Positions 35,926 through 49,466 of a stretch of DNA of 64,000 nt are shown piece after piece (position 1 is the first letter of the stretch; the number at the start of each line of letters is the position of its first letter). This DNA is from Viola odorata (lineage: Eukaryota > Streptophyta > Magnoliopsida > Malpighiales > Violaceae). Where the stretch lies: assembly GCA_963691705.1 (NCBI GenBank), contig OY829541.1, positions 39,945,661 through 40,009,660 on the forward strand. The letters are read 5' to 3'. Position numbers and translations under genes: made by a program. The notes under the pieces were generated by a model, which worked only from the letters and a program-made list of their open reading frames with translations, was not told the origin of the DNA and made no database searches.

Positions 35926-38573
35926 CTATTTAAGCTTCTCAAATAACTTTGGTGCAACCTGCATCACAGCATTCAGAACATTAACTTCTGCAGATGATCA
36001 AGCCATAGATAACCTACTTCTGACAGCATAATAATGTTTACTTACACATTTGTCAACACAGGTCCAATAATCAAAATACTGTCCAGTGCAATGTTTGTGG
36101 CCTGTTTCATCGCCTTGGATCCTCTTCACACAAGCCTACACAAAAGCAAACAAATATTCACATCATCACTTTATATGATAGTGTCCATAAATACATTACT
36201 TATCGCATGTTAAGGTTAATTATGATTCCATCACTTCACTACCTATCGCACAATGGGTTGATGCCATGGTTAATTAAGGTATCCACAATATGTCAAGGCT
36301 AATTTATGCACGCATGGGTGACATGAACTGAGCCCTAATCTACAAACCAAATAATAGCAGCACCATATTGAGAGAATCTAAATTCCATTTAAAACATATA
36401 TGAGCAACAATGAGCAATTAACAACCTCTTGCTTTAGGTTTAAAGAGTGTATAGGGCCCACCAAACAAGCATAACATATACAAAGATGCAAAGCAAACAC
36501 ACCGACACTTCATCTACTCAAAGATTAGATCACATGAAAGTTATATTATTCGACCATAAGATGTTACTTGACATGATAATCATGTGATACCATAGACCAG
36601 AAGACTACTTAAAAGCATTTACTCATGCAGTAAGACAATCCACTGAATAATCTTTATAATATTCTTAGATCATCATGCCTATTTTGCTCTATCGTGCCGT
36701 CTTGTTAGTGACCTTATATGATGTGGTATCTTGACATGATAATTCATAAGCCACACTAGAATACACCAATAGGGAATCAACAAACAGGAATCGCATAGTT
36801 ACATGACAGAAAGATTATTCATAATTTCAAACTGCTAACACACACCTGATACTCAAGAAGTGGTTTCACACACTTGGGCTTGCAAGCTTCTTCCATCTCC
36901 TTCTTTGGATCAACAGGTTCCTCATCTGCCCTGTATTCAGAATAGTGAAGAGTTTTCACAAAATGGGCAGTATATAAACAAGCAAACCAATGCAACCATA
37001 TATAAAATCAAAAGGGCCATTGCAGTAGGTATTTTTGCATTATGTTTGTAGATGCTGCTTGATATAATGATATCAGCAGGAAAACAAAAATTAAAATTTT
37101 GTTGTCCCTCAGTTTGCAAAAAGAAACTCATAATTATTACTTTCTGAGTATATAATCCTGACCAGTATTCCTTCCCAAGTCTTTTAAGTAAAACCTCCTT
37201 CACTCAACTTAGGTGCTTATGCATAACACTGCATCATACCCCATACCCATAAAATAAAAAAGCCCTCATCTTATTCACTTTAACATGACTTCAATAGCCA
37301 AAAGCTAAAGTGTTTAAATTAGGACAAACACAAAGGTGTATCGAAAGGACTAGAGTAATATGAACAATAAGCTAGCAACGGTGGCTATGTTAAAATACTG
37401 CAAGTAGCTACTATACTTGCAAAAGTATTCCAGATATCAAATAGACAGAAACAGAATTCTAGCACTTGTTCACCACCAGTTGATCCTTCACATTTCATAA
37501 GCAAACATTGCAAGGTAGATGGTTACTATCCTGGCTGAGTAAGCATCCTAAAAAATAAGAAAGCATCATCTTTGGACGAACATACACATTCATGTCAATT
37601 AACTCATACCATTATTACAAATAAATGACAAAATACAGAACTCGTACTTTTGACAAAAACAGACAATACTAATCCATTACATGTATACAATGAACCTTGG
37701 CAGTTGGTACACAAAGGTAGTCTTTTTGTGTATAACAATCTGTGACAACAATCTATCTCTCATTTTGCAAATGAATGCTCATTCTCAAGTCTAAATCTGA
37801 ACCCAAGGCTCTCATAGGGTCTAATAACTCCAAACACAAGACTAATAGATATACCCCTGAACACTTTGCTACACCTACATCATGTTTTCTTTTTTTTTGG
37901 TAGAAACCTTGAGATGATTTCAGCTTAGTATGAGAGAATAAGTACATCAAGAAAAATAACTGCCTCTAAGCAATGAGAGCCAACTCATAAGATCTGGAAA
38001 GTAAACTCCTCGCATCTTTATTGACTTCTCACACTTTCATTATATTGATTCTCTTTATTATTTTTTGTTATCCATCACTTTACTTGGCAGGAGATTAATA
38101 CCTTCGGCAATAACAGATACACGTGGAGATTCACATGAGCATATGATTCACAAAAACGTTTTGAAAAACTCATACTCAAATAGGAAGTAGCAAACAATAA
38201 CAGCTGCAAGAGAAAATTGACAGGAAGATAAATTACCCTTTTGATAGGATATATTTGTAACACAAGTTCAATATATAAGGTATATCGATGCACACACATA
38301 TTACTGACTAGACCAACATCTTCATATGATCCATTCAACTTCAATTTATGCATAATAAATACAATTTCATCTAAGATTCAGAAACGACTACAGACGCAGG
38401 TTCAGAAGCTTGATATAGAAAGAACAAATAAAAGAAAAATCTTACAAACTGAACCCAAAAACATAATAAAAATCCGCCAAACCATCGTTCATGCACTCAA
38501 AATTCAATGGATCAACGACACCCGTGATCCACATCTTAAACCAAAATACAGAGAAGGACAGGAATGCTTACAT
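35926..38573 (-). CDS. QCR6: QCR6 (hinge protein), second copy
   Basis: Complete second copy of the complex III hinge-protein gene on the minus strand. The AT of the start codon is at 38573-38572, and coding exons are 36930-36846, 36135-36046 and 35958-35926. The same 69-residue twin CX9C protein is encoded. Its 5'UTR exon 2 is 38633-38572, and the site II cluster lies at 39049-39085. Introns also match the first copy where compared, so the two copies may be one gene represented twice in the assembly. Confidence 0.93.
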
Positions 38574-38975
38574 AATATGAAACGCGTAAAGACAAATGAT
38601 TCAACAAAAGGGAGCTGTTACCAGCGGCGACACCTGAAAGAAATACAATCACACCACACACAGATATGGAAAAACTAAACCATCAGCTCTATTCCACTGA
38701 AACACGGCAAGGAAACCGATATGACAGTAAAATTACTGGGATAAACTTGGTTTGAAGATTCAGTTCATCTATAAAAAATCCATTAAAATGATAGATTTGC
38801 AGATCCAAGTAATAAGCAATCAATGATCGACCATTAATTGAACGAAAAAGGAAATAGAAGAAAAGGGTTTCAGGGTATTCACTTTGGAAGTCAGGCACCT
38901 CTCTCTCTCTGTAGCGTTTCTAGGTCTTGGGAGAAAGGAGTGATGAGAGCGAAAATGTATCAGTGCTCTCTCTAA

Positions 38976-39085
38976 GTATATTAAGGCCAGCAGCGCCCAG
39001 GGTGGTTGCTAGAGTTCCGCATCGCACCCAAGTCCAACCATGGGTGGAGGCCCAATGGGCTTAGCCCAATGGGCTTAGCCCAATG
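38976..39085 (-). promoter_or_regulatory. QCR6 promoter, second copy
   Basis: Same TATA-like element and tandem TGGGCY/GCCCA repeats as at 22714-22823. The array starts about 70 bases further upstream, at 39156. Confidence 0.7.
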
Positions 39086-39155
39086 GTTTTAATCCCTTTG
39101 GGAGCAAATCCGAAGAGTGCGAGAACATGGCTGCCCTTGATTGATAGTGGAACGG

Positions 39156-42100
39156 TAAGGTGCTGTTTAGTTACGGAGAATTTTTTGAAAATTTTCCAAA
39201 ACTGGAATTATTTCTAAAATCTGTTTCACAGTCAAAAAATTCCATTTTGGAAAATTTTCGGAAATATTTCCATTTGGAAAACATTTTTCAAATTTTTAAA
39301 ATTTTTTTTTTTTTACTTTAGTTCAATAACTTCATATTGTTAATCTAAACAAAATATATATGTTATTTTAGACATGTCTACCCTCGTAATTTTGATAATT
39401 AATATGTAGATTGATACAAATTGTAATAAAAATACTTCATAATTGATATTTAACTAACTGATACTCCTAATTAAAATCATACGAGTAAAATTCAATAACC
39501 AACCGTGTTATAAGAAATTTCATGGCACGTGGCGCACCAATGGCTTAATTAATTATGATTTAACTAACTAATGTTCGGTCACCTTTCTCATTTTGATTTT
39601 GCAGATTAATAAATATGAATTCAATTTTAATTTTAAAAAATCAATTAAATGAGCTCATATTAAAGTTACACTTATATGTAACGAATATATTTAATAATTT
39701 TTCATTTTAAAAAATTAAAATTAATAGATACACATAGGACTCACTCACTCCTAATATTAAATAATTTGTAGTATGTTTGGAAATATTTCCATTTGGAAAA
39801 CATTTTCCAAATTTTCGGAAATATTTCCATTTGGAAAACATTTTCCAATTTTTTTTTATTACTTTAGTTCAATAAATTCATATTGTTAATCTAAAAATAA
39901 TAATGTTATTTTAGACATGTCTGCCCTCGTAATTTTGATGATTAATATGTAGATTGATACAAATTGTAATAAAAATACTTCATAATTGATATTGAACTAA
40001 CTAATACTCCTAATTAAAACCATACGAGTAAAATTCAATAACCAACCGTCTTATAAGAAATTTTATGGTATGTGGCGCACCAATGGTTTAATTAATTATG
40101 ATTTAACTAACTAATGTTCGGTCACTTTTCTCATTTTGATTTTGCAAATTAATAAATATGAATTTACTTTTAATTTTAAAAAATCAATTAAATGAGTTGA
40201 CAATAAAATTGAATTAACAATAGTAGTAGTTTTTTTTTCATTGTTTTTTAATTACGGAGAATTTTTTGAAAATTCCATTCTGAATTTACTTACAGGGATT
40301 TTCTGAAAATTTTCCAAAACTGGATATATTTCCAAAATTTGTTGCACAACAATATTTTTCTCCAAATGAAATTAATTCCAAAATTTTCCATTTGGAAAAC
40401 CAATCCCATCCCGCCACATCATAAGACCCATTTTTTAAATATTAGTTTGAAGGGAGTATTTTAGGCGGGAAAAAAATTCTAAATTAATTCTAAATAAGTT
40501 TAAAACCCATTTATAAAATATTAAGAAAAATAAGAAAAGTGGATATATAATTACTAATCTTGAGATGAAGATTATGTTTTTGTAACTTTTAATTTATTTT
40601 GTTCAAAGTATTAAGTAAGAAGATTGAGTTTTTGTATGAAAGAAAAATTAAAAATGATGAGAGAGAGTAAAGTTGACCTGTAGACCCCACTTTGGAAATA
40701 AAGTGAAGAAATTTTTGGAAAACATCAAATATGGTGTTTCCAAAAGTTGGAGTATTTGTAGTGTTAATTTTGGAATTATTTCCAAAACTGAATAGTAATT
40801 GGAGAATTGGAAAAAATTTCAATTTTTGAAAAATTTTCCAAAAATTAAACAACCCTTAAATGGCTTGTGCTTTTGAATTTAAACATGAATATGTTTACCA
40901 TACTGATATTTGATCTTTAATAAACTTAAAATGGGCTACTATTTAGTTTATTAATCTTAACAAAAAAATAACATTAGCATTATTTTTTAATTAAAATAAA
41001 ATTGATTTAACAATAGTAGTAGTAATTAAAATAAAATTGATTCAACACGAGGAATCTCACTTGAAATGAATAAGATCCCGAACCAAAAATACTAAAATAT
41101 GCAATAAAATGAAACAAAATAAATAGTAATCATAAAGAAAAAGTTTGATTTAAGGTCCGAATTTACTCGCTCAGAATCCTCAATAAATATGAATTCACTT
41201 TTAATTTTAAAAAATCAATTAAATGAGCTCATATTAAAATTACACTTATATGTAACGAGAAAATTACACTTATTTTCGTGGATGAGGAAGGATAACAAGA
41301 AAATATGCATTGTTTAACTATCGACATTCGTCATTGAGAAATGTGATTGAAAGGGCTTTTGGCGTTCTGAAGGCTAGATTTCCAATCTTAAAGTCCATTC
41401 CAAATTATCTTCTTCATCGTCCGAGGCAAATACCTCTAGCTTGTTGTACACTACACAACTTTATTCGAATGGAAGATAGAGTTGATCAACTATTCACAGA
41501 ATATGGTACAGAAGGTCAGCAAAATTTAGACGAGAACGAAGCTAATGTGACGCAAGAAGGTATTCAAGTGGATATGTCCCAACAACAACTAATGAATGAC
41601 GTTAGAGAAGATATTGCAAATCAATTATGGTCTCATTATAATAATTGTTAGAATATGAAGAAGTAACAATTTAAATTAAGTATGTTTTGAATGTTGATAT
41701 TTGTGGTATTCACGTAATGAACAAATAATTCAAGACTATTTTATATGTATTTTATTTTCATAAACGGAATTATTATATTTATACTTGATCTTAGGTGAAT
41801 ACGATTTCGAGTTTGTAGTATTCACGTCATGAACAAATAATTCAAGACATGTATTTTATTTTCATGAACGGAATTATTATATTTATATTTGATCTTTAAC
41901 GTGAATAGATTTAGCATATTTATAAATTATGAGGGTAGAAATGTCCAAAATAACATTGTTTCTTTTTTATGTTAACAATATGGATCGTTTGAGCTAAAAA
42001 AAAAAAATAATTTGGAATTTTTTTTTTGGAAAACTTAAAAAATGGCGTTTCCAGAATTTTCCAAATTTGTAGTGTTAATTCTGGAAAACTGAATAGTAAT

Positions 42101-42592
42101 TGGAGAACTGAAAAATTTTCTGAAAATTTTCCATTTGGGAAAATGTTGCTGTGAAACAGATTTTGGAAATATTTCCAATTTTTAGAAAATTTTCCAAAAA
42201 TTAAACAACCCTTAAATGGCTTGTGCTTTTGAATCTAAACATGAATATGTTTACCATACTTATATTTGATCTTTAATAAACTTAAAATGGGCTACTATTT
42301 AGTTTATTAATCTTAACAAAAAAATAACATTAGCATTATTTTTTAATTAAAATAAAATTTATTTAATAATAGTAGTAGTTTTTTTTTTCAAAAAAGTAAG
42401 AAATAGTTGTTAGGTGAATACGATTTTGAGTTTTCTAAGGTTGGAAAATGAAGGCTGGAAAACAGAAAACGTACTGTAGCTGTGAAACAGAATTTTGGAA
42501 AACAGAAATAATTCCGGAAATAACTCCAGATGGAAAATTTTAAAAAACAGAAATAACTCCAAACAGAATTAATTCCGTTATGAAACGCAGCT
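39156..42592 (+). repeat. Array unit 1 (3437 bp)
   Basis: No difference from 22894-26330 was found. It differs from later units at 40418 (A, others G) and 41146 (T, others C). It shares G at 40048 only with unit 7. As the edge unit it carries private variants, as expected for the end of an array that is homogenised internally. Confidence 0.95.
41310..41651 (+). pseudogene. PIF/Harbinger transposase fragment, array unit 1
   Basis: Same 113-residue C-terminal fragment as at 25048, with no difference at the protein level. Confidence 0.88.
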
Positions 42593-45500
42593 TAAGGTGC
42601 TGTTTAGTTACGGAGAATTTTTTGAAAATTTTCCAAAACTGGAATTATTTCTAAAATCTGTTTCACAGTCAAAAAATTCCATTTTGGAAAATTTTCGGAA
42701 ATATTTCCATTTGGAAAACATTTTTCAAATTTTTAAAATTTTTTTTTTTTTACTTTAGTTCAATAACTTCATATTGTTAATCTAAACAAAATATATATGT
42801 TATTTTAGACATGTCTACCCTCGTAATTTTGATAATTAATATGTAGATTGATACAAATTGTAATAAAAATACTTCATAATTGATATTTAACTAACTGATA
42901 CTCCTAATTAAAATCATACGAGTAAAATTCAATAACCAACCGTGTTATAAGAAATTTCATGGCACGTGGCGCACCAATGGCTTAATTAATTATGATTTAA
43001 CTAACTAATGTTCGGTCACCTTTCTCATTTTGATTTTGCAGATTAATAAATATGAATTCAATTTTAATTTTAAAAAATCAATTAAATGAGCTCATATTAA
43101 AGTTACACTTATATGTAACGAATATATTTAATAATTTTTCATTTTAAAAAATTAAAATTAATAGATACACATAGGACTCACTCACTCCTAATATTAAATA
43201 ATTTGTAGTATGTTTGGAAATATTTCCATTTGGAAAACATTTTCCAAATTTTCGGAAATATTTCCATTTGGAAAACATTTTCCAATTTTTTTTTATTACT
43301 TTAGTTCAATAAATTCATATTGTTAATCTAAAAATAATAATGTTATTTTAGACATGTCTGCCCTCGTAATTTTGATGATTAATATGTAGATTGATACAAA
43401 TTGTAATAAAAATACTTCATAATTGATATTGAACTAACTAATACTCCTAATTAAAACCATACGAGTAAAATTCAATAACCAACCATCTTATAAGAAATTT
43501 TATGGTATGTGGCGCACCAATGGTTTAATTAATTATGATTTAACTAACTAATGTTCGGTCACTTTTCTCATTTTGATTTTGCAAATTAATAAATATGAAT
43601 TTACTTTTAATTTTAAAAAATCAATTAAATGAGTTGACAATAAAATTGAATTAACAATAGTAGTAGTTTTTTTTTCATTGTTTTTTAATTACGGAGAATT
43701 TTTTGAAAATTCCATTCTGAATTTACTTACAGGGATTTTCTGAAAATTTTCCAAAACTGGATATATTTCCAAAATTTGTTGCACAACAATATTTTTCTCC
43801 AAATGAAATTAATTCCAAAATTTTCCATTTGGAAAACCAATCCCATCCCGCCACGTCATAAGACCCATTTTTTAAATATTAGTTTGAAGGGAGTATTTTA
43901 GGCGGGAAAAAAATTCTAAATTAATTCTAAATAAGTTTAAAACCCATTTATAAAATATTAAGAAAAATAAGAAAAGTGGATATATAATTACTAATCTTGA
44001 GATGAAGATTATGTTTTTGTAACTTTTAATTTATTTTGTTCAAAGTATTAAGTAAGAAGATTGAGTTTTTGTATGAAAGAAAAATTAAAAATGATGAGAG
44101 AGAGTAAAGTTGACCTGTAGACCCCACTTTGGAAATAAAGTGAAGAAATTTTTGGAAAACATCAAATATGGTGTTTCCAAAAGTTGGAGTATTTGTAGTG
44201 TTAATTTTGGAATTATTTCCAAAACTGAATAGTAATTGGAGAATTGGAAAAAATTTCAATTTTTGAAAAATTTTCCAAAAATTAAACAACCCTTAAATGG
44301 CTTGTGCTTTTGAATTTAAACATGAATATGTTTACCATACTGATATTTGATCTTTAATAAACTTAAAATGGGCTACTATTTAGTTTATTAATCTTAACAA
44401 AAAAATAACATTAGCATTATTTTTTAATTAAAATAAAATTGATTTAACAATAGTAGTAGTAATTAAAATAAAATTGATTCAACACGAGGAATCTCACTTG
44501 AAATGAATAAGATCCCGAACCAAAAATACTAAAATATGCAATAAAATGAAACAAAATAAATAGTAATCATAAAGAAAAAGTTCGATTTAAGGTCCGAATT
44601 TACTCGCTCAGAATCCTCAATAAATATGAATTCACTTTTAATTTTAAAAAATCAATTAAATGAGCTCATATTAAAATTACACTTATATGTAACGAGAAAA
44701 TTACACTTATTTTCGTGGATGAGGAAGGATAACAAGAAAATATGCATTGTTTAACTATCGACATTCGTCATTGAGAAATGTGATTGAAAGGGCTTTTGGC
44801 GTTCTGAAGGCTAGATTTCCAATCTTAAAGTCCATTCCAAATTATCTTCTTCATCGTCCGAGGCAAATACCTCTAGCTTGTTGTACACTACACAACTTTA
44901 TTCGAATGGAAGATAGAGTTGATCAACTATTCACAGAATATGGTACAGAAGGTCAGCAAAATTTAGACGAGAACGAAGCTAATGTGACGCAAGAAGGTAT
45001 TCAAGTGGATATGTCCCAACAACAACTAATGAATGACGTTAGAGAAGATATTGCAAATCAATTATGGTCTCATTATAATAATTGTTAGAATATGAAGAAG
45101 TAACAATTTAAATTAAGTATGTTTTGAATGTTGATATTTGTGGTATTCACGTAATGAACAAATAATTCAAGACTATTTTATATGTATTTTATTTTCATAA
45201 ACGGAATTATTATATTTATACTTGATCTTAGGTGAATACGATTTCGAGTTTGTAGTATTCACGTCATGAACAAATAATTCAAGACATGTATTTTATTTTC
45301 ATGAACGGAATTATTATATTTATATTTGATCTTTAACGTGAATAGATTTAGCATATTTATAAATTATGAGGGTAGAAATGTCCAAAATAACATTGTTTCT
45401 TTTTTATGTTAACAATATGGATCGTTTGAGCTAAAAAAAAAAAATAATTTGGAATTTTTTTTTTGGAAAACTTAAAAAATGGCGTTTCCAGAATTTTCCA

Positions 45501-46029
45501 AATTTGTAGTGTTAATTCTGGAAAACTGAATAGTAATTGGAGAACTGAAAAATTTTCTGAAAATTTTCCATTTGGGAAAATGTTGCTGTGAAACAGATTT
45601 TGGAAATATTTCCAATTTTTAGAAAATTTTCCAAAAATTAAACAACCCTTAAATGGCTTGTGCTTTTGAATCTAAACATGAATATGTTTACCATACTTAT
45701 ATTTGATCTTTAATAAACTTAAAATGGGCTACTATTTAGTTTATTAATCTTAACAAAAAAATAACATTAGCATTATTTTTTAATTAAAATAAAATTTATT
45801 TAATAATAGTAGTAGTTTTTTTTTTCAAAAAAGTAAGAAATAGTTGTTAGGTGAATACGATTTTGAGTTTTCTAAGGTTGGAAAATGAAGGCTGGAAAAC
45901 AGAAAACGTACTGTAGCTGTGAAACAGAATTTTGGAAAACAGAAATAATTCCGGAAATAACTCCAGATGGAAAATTTTAAAAAACAGAAATAACTCCAAA
46001 CAGAATTAATTCCGTTATGAAACGCAGCT
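42593..46029 (+). repeat. Array unit 2 (3437 bp)
   Basis: Has A at 43485 (CCATCTTA), G at 43855 and C at 44583, the state shared by the inner units. The start reads TTAAGGTGCTG, joined to the CGCAGC end of unit 1. Confidence 0.95.
44747..45088 (+). pseudogene. PIF/Harbinger transposase fragment, array unit 2
   Basis: Same protein fragment as unit 1. Confidence 0.88.
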
Positions 46030-49000
46030 TAAGGTGCTGTTTAGTTACGGAGAATTTTTTGAAAATTTTCCAAAACTGGAATTATTTCTAAAATCTGTTT
46101 CACAGTCAAAAAATTCCATTTTGGAAAATTTTCGGAAATATTTCCATTTGGAAAACATTTTTCAAATTTTTAAAATTTTTTTTTTTTTACTTTAGTTCAA
46201 TAACTTCATATTGTTAATCTAAACAAAATATATATGTTATTTTAGACATGTCTACCCTCGTAATTTTGATAATTAATATGTAGATTGATACAAATTGTAA
46301 TAAAAATACTTCATAATTGATATTTAACTAACTGATACTCCTAATTAAAATCATACGAGTAAAATTCAATAACCAACCGTGTTATAAGAAATTTCATGGC
46401 ACGTGGCGCACCAATGGCTTAATTAATTATGATTTAACTAACTAATGTTCGGTCACCTTTCTCATTTTGATTTTGCAGATTAATAAATATGAATTCAATT
46501 TTAATTTTAAAAAATCAATTAAATGAGCTCATATTAAAGTTACACTTATATGTAACGAATATATTTAATAATTTTTCATTTTAAAAAATTAAAATTAATA
46601 GATACACATAGGACTCACTCACTCCTAATATTAAATAATTTGTAGTATGTTTGGAAATATTTCCATTTGGAAAACATTTTCCAAATTTTCGGAAATATTT
46701 CCATTTGGAAAACATTTTCCAATTTTTTTTTATTACTTTAGTTCAATAAATTCATATTGTTAATCTAAAAATAATAATGTTATTTTAGACATGTCTGCCC
46801 TCGTAATTTTGATGATTAATATGTAGATTGATACAAATTGTAATAAAAATACTTCATAATTGATATTGAACTAACTAATACTCCTAATTAAAACCATACG
46901 AGTAAAATTCAATAACCAACCATCTTATAAGAAATTTTATGGTATGTGGCGCACCAATGGTTTAATTAATTATGATTTAACTAACTAATGTTCGGTCACT
47001 TTTCTCATTTTGATTTTGCAAATTAATAAATATGAATTTACTTTTAATTTTAAAAAATCAATTAAATGAGTTGACAATAAAATTGAATTAACAATAGTAG
47101 TAGTTTTTTTTTCATTGTTTTTTAATTACGGAGAATTTTTTGAAAATTCCATTCTGAATTTACTTACAGGGATTTTCTGAAAATTTTCCAAAACTGGATA
47201 TATTTCCAAAATTTGTTGCACAACAATATTTTTCTCCAAATGAAATTAATTCCAAAATTTTCCATTTGGAAAACCAATCCCATCCCGCCACGTCATAAGA
47301 CCCATTTTTTAAATATTAGTTTGAAGGGAGTATTTTAGGCGGGAAAAAAATTCTAAATTAATTCTAAATAAGTTTAAAACCCATTTATAAAATATTAAGA
47401 AAAATAAGAAAAGTGGATATATAATTACTAATCTTGAGATGAAGATTATGTTTTTGTAACTTTTAATTTATTTTGTTCAAAGTATTAAGTAAGAAGATTG
47501 AGTTTTTGTATGAAAGAAAAATTAAAAATGATGAGAGAGAGTAAAGTTGACCTGTAGACCCCACTTTGGAAATAAAGTGAAGAAATTTTTGGAAAACATC
47601 AAATATGGTGTTTCCAAAAGTTGGAGTATTTGTAGTGTTAATTTTGGAATTATTTCCAAAACTGAATAGTAATTGGAGAATTGGAAAAAATTTCAATTTT
47701 TGAAAAATTTTCCAAAAATTAAACAACCCTTAAATGGCTTGTGCTTTTGAATTTAAACATGAATATGTTTACCATACTGATATTTGATCTTTAATAAACT
47801 TAAAATGGGCTACTATTTAGTTTATTAATCTTAACAAAAAAATAACATTAGCATTATTTTTTAATTAAAATAAAATTGATTTAACAATAGTAGTAGTAAT
47901 TAAAATAAAATTGATTCAACACGAGGAATCTCACTTGAAATGAATAAGATCCCGAACCAAAAATACTAAAATATGCAATAAAATGAAACAAAATAAATAG
48001 TAATCATAAAGAAAAAGTTCGATTTAAGGTCCGAATTTACTCGCTCAGAATCCTCAATAAATATGAATTCACTTTTAATTTTAAAAAATCAATTAAATGA
48101 GCTCATATTAAAATTACACTTATATGTAACGAGAAAATTACACTTATTTTCGTGGATGAGGAAGGATAACAAGAAAATATGCATTGTTTAACTATCGACA
48201 TTCGTCATTGAGAAATGTGATTGAAAGGGCTTTTGGCGTTCTGAAGGCTAGATTTCCAATCTTAAAGTCCATTCCAAATTATCTTCTTCATCGTCCGAGG
48301 CAAATACCTCTAGCTTGTTGTACACTACACAACTTTATTCGAATGGAAGATAGAGTTGATCAACTATTCACAGAATATGGTACAGAAGGTCAGCAAAATT
48401 TAGACGAGAACGAAGCTAATGTGACGCAAGAAGGTATTCAAGTGGATATGTCCCAACAACAACTAATGAATGACGTTAGAGAAGATATTGCAAATCAATT
48501 ATGGTCTCATTATAATAATTGTTAGAATATGAAGAAGTAACAATTTAAATTAAGTATGTTTTGAATGTTGATATTTGTGGTATTCACGTAATGAACAAAT
48601 AATTCAAGACTATTTTATATGTATTTTATTTTCATAAACGGAATTATTATATTTATACTTGATCTTAGGTGAATACGATTTCGAGTTTGTAGTATTCACG
48701 TCATGAACAAATAATTCAAGACATGTATTTTATTTTCATGAACGGAATTATTATATTTATATTTGATCTTTAACGTGAATAGATTTAGCATATTTATAAA
48801 TTATGAGGGTAGAAATGTCCAAAATAACATTGTTTCTTTTTTATGTTAACAATATGGATCGTTTGAGCTAAAAAAAAAAAATAATTTGGAATTTTTTTTT
48901 TGGAAAACTTAAAAAATGGCGTTTCCAGAATTTTCCAAATTTGTAGTGTTAATTCTGGAAAACTGAATAGTAATTGGAGAACTGAAAAATTTTCTGAAAA

Positions 49001-49466
49001 TTTTCCATTTGGGAAAATGTTGCTGTGAAACAGATTTTGGAAATATTTCCAATTTTTAGAAAATTTTCCAAAAATTAAACAACCCTTAAATGGCTTGTGC
49101 TTTTGAATCTAAACATGAATATGTTTACCATACTTATATTTGATCTTTAATAAACTTAAAATGGGCTACTATTTAGTTTATTAATCTTAACAAAAAAATA
49201 ACATTAGCATTATTTTTTAATTAAAATAAAATTTATTTAATAATAGTAGTAGTTTTTTTTTTCAAAAAAGTAAGAAATAGTTGTTAGGTGAATACGATTT
49301 TGAGTTTTCTAAGGTTGGAAAATGAAGGCTGGAAAACAGAAAACGTACTGTAGCTGTGAAACAGAATTTTGGAAAACAGAAATAATTCCGGAAATAACTC
49401 CAGATGGAAAATTTTAAAAAACAGAAATAACTCCAAACAGAATTAATTCCGTTATGAAACGCAGCT
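46030..49466 (+). repeat. Array unit 3 (3437 bp)
   Basis: I found no difference from unit 2 at the variant sites I compared. Confidence 0.95.
48184..48525 (+). pseudogene. PIF/Harbinger transposase fragment, array unit 3
   Basis: Same protein fragment as unit 1. Confidence 0.88.

Noticed and set aside
27136..38640. TERT and QCR6 as genuine gene duplicates
   Set aside because: No difference was found even in introns and homopolymers, and the break sits exactly at a fixed 200-N gap, so independent paralogues are unlikely. Kept only as a question for read depth.
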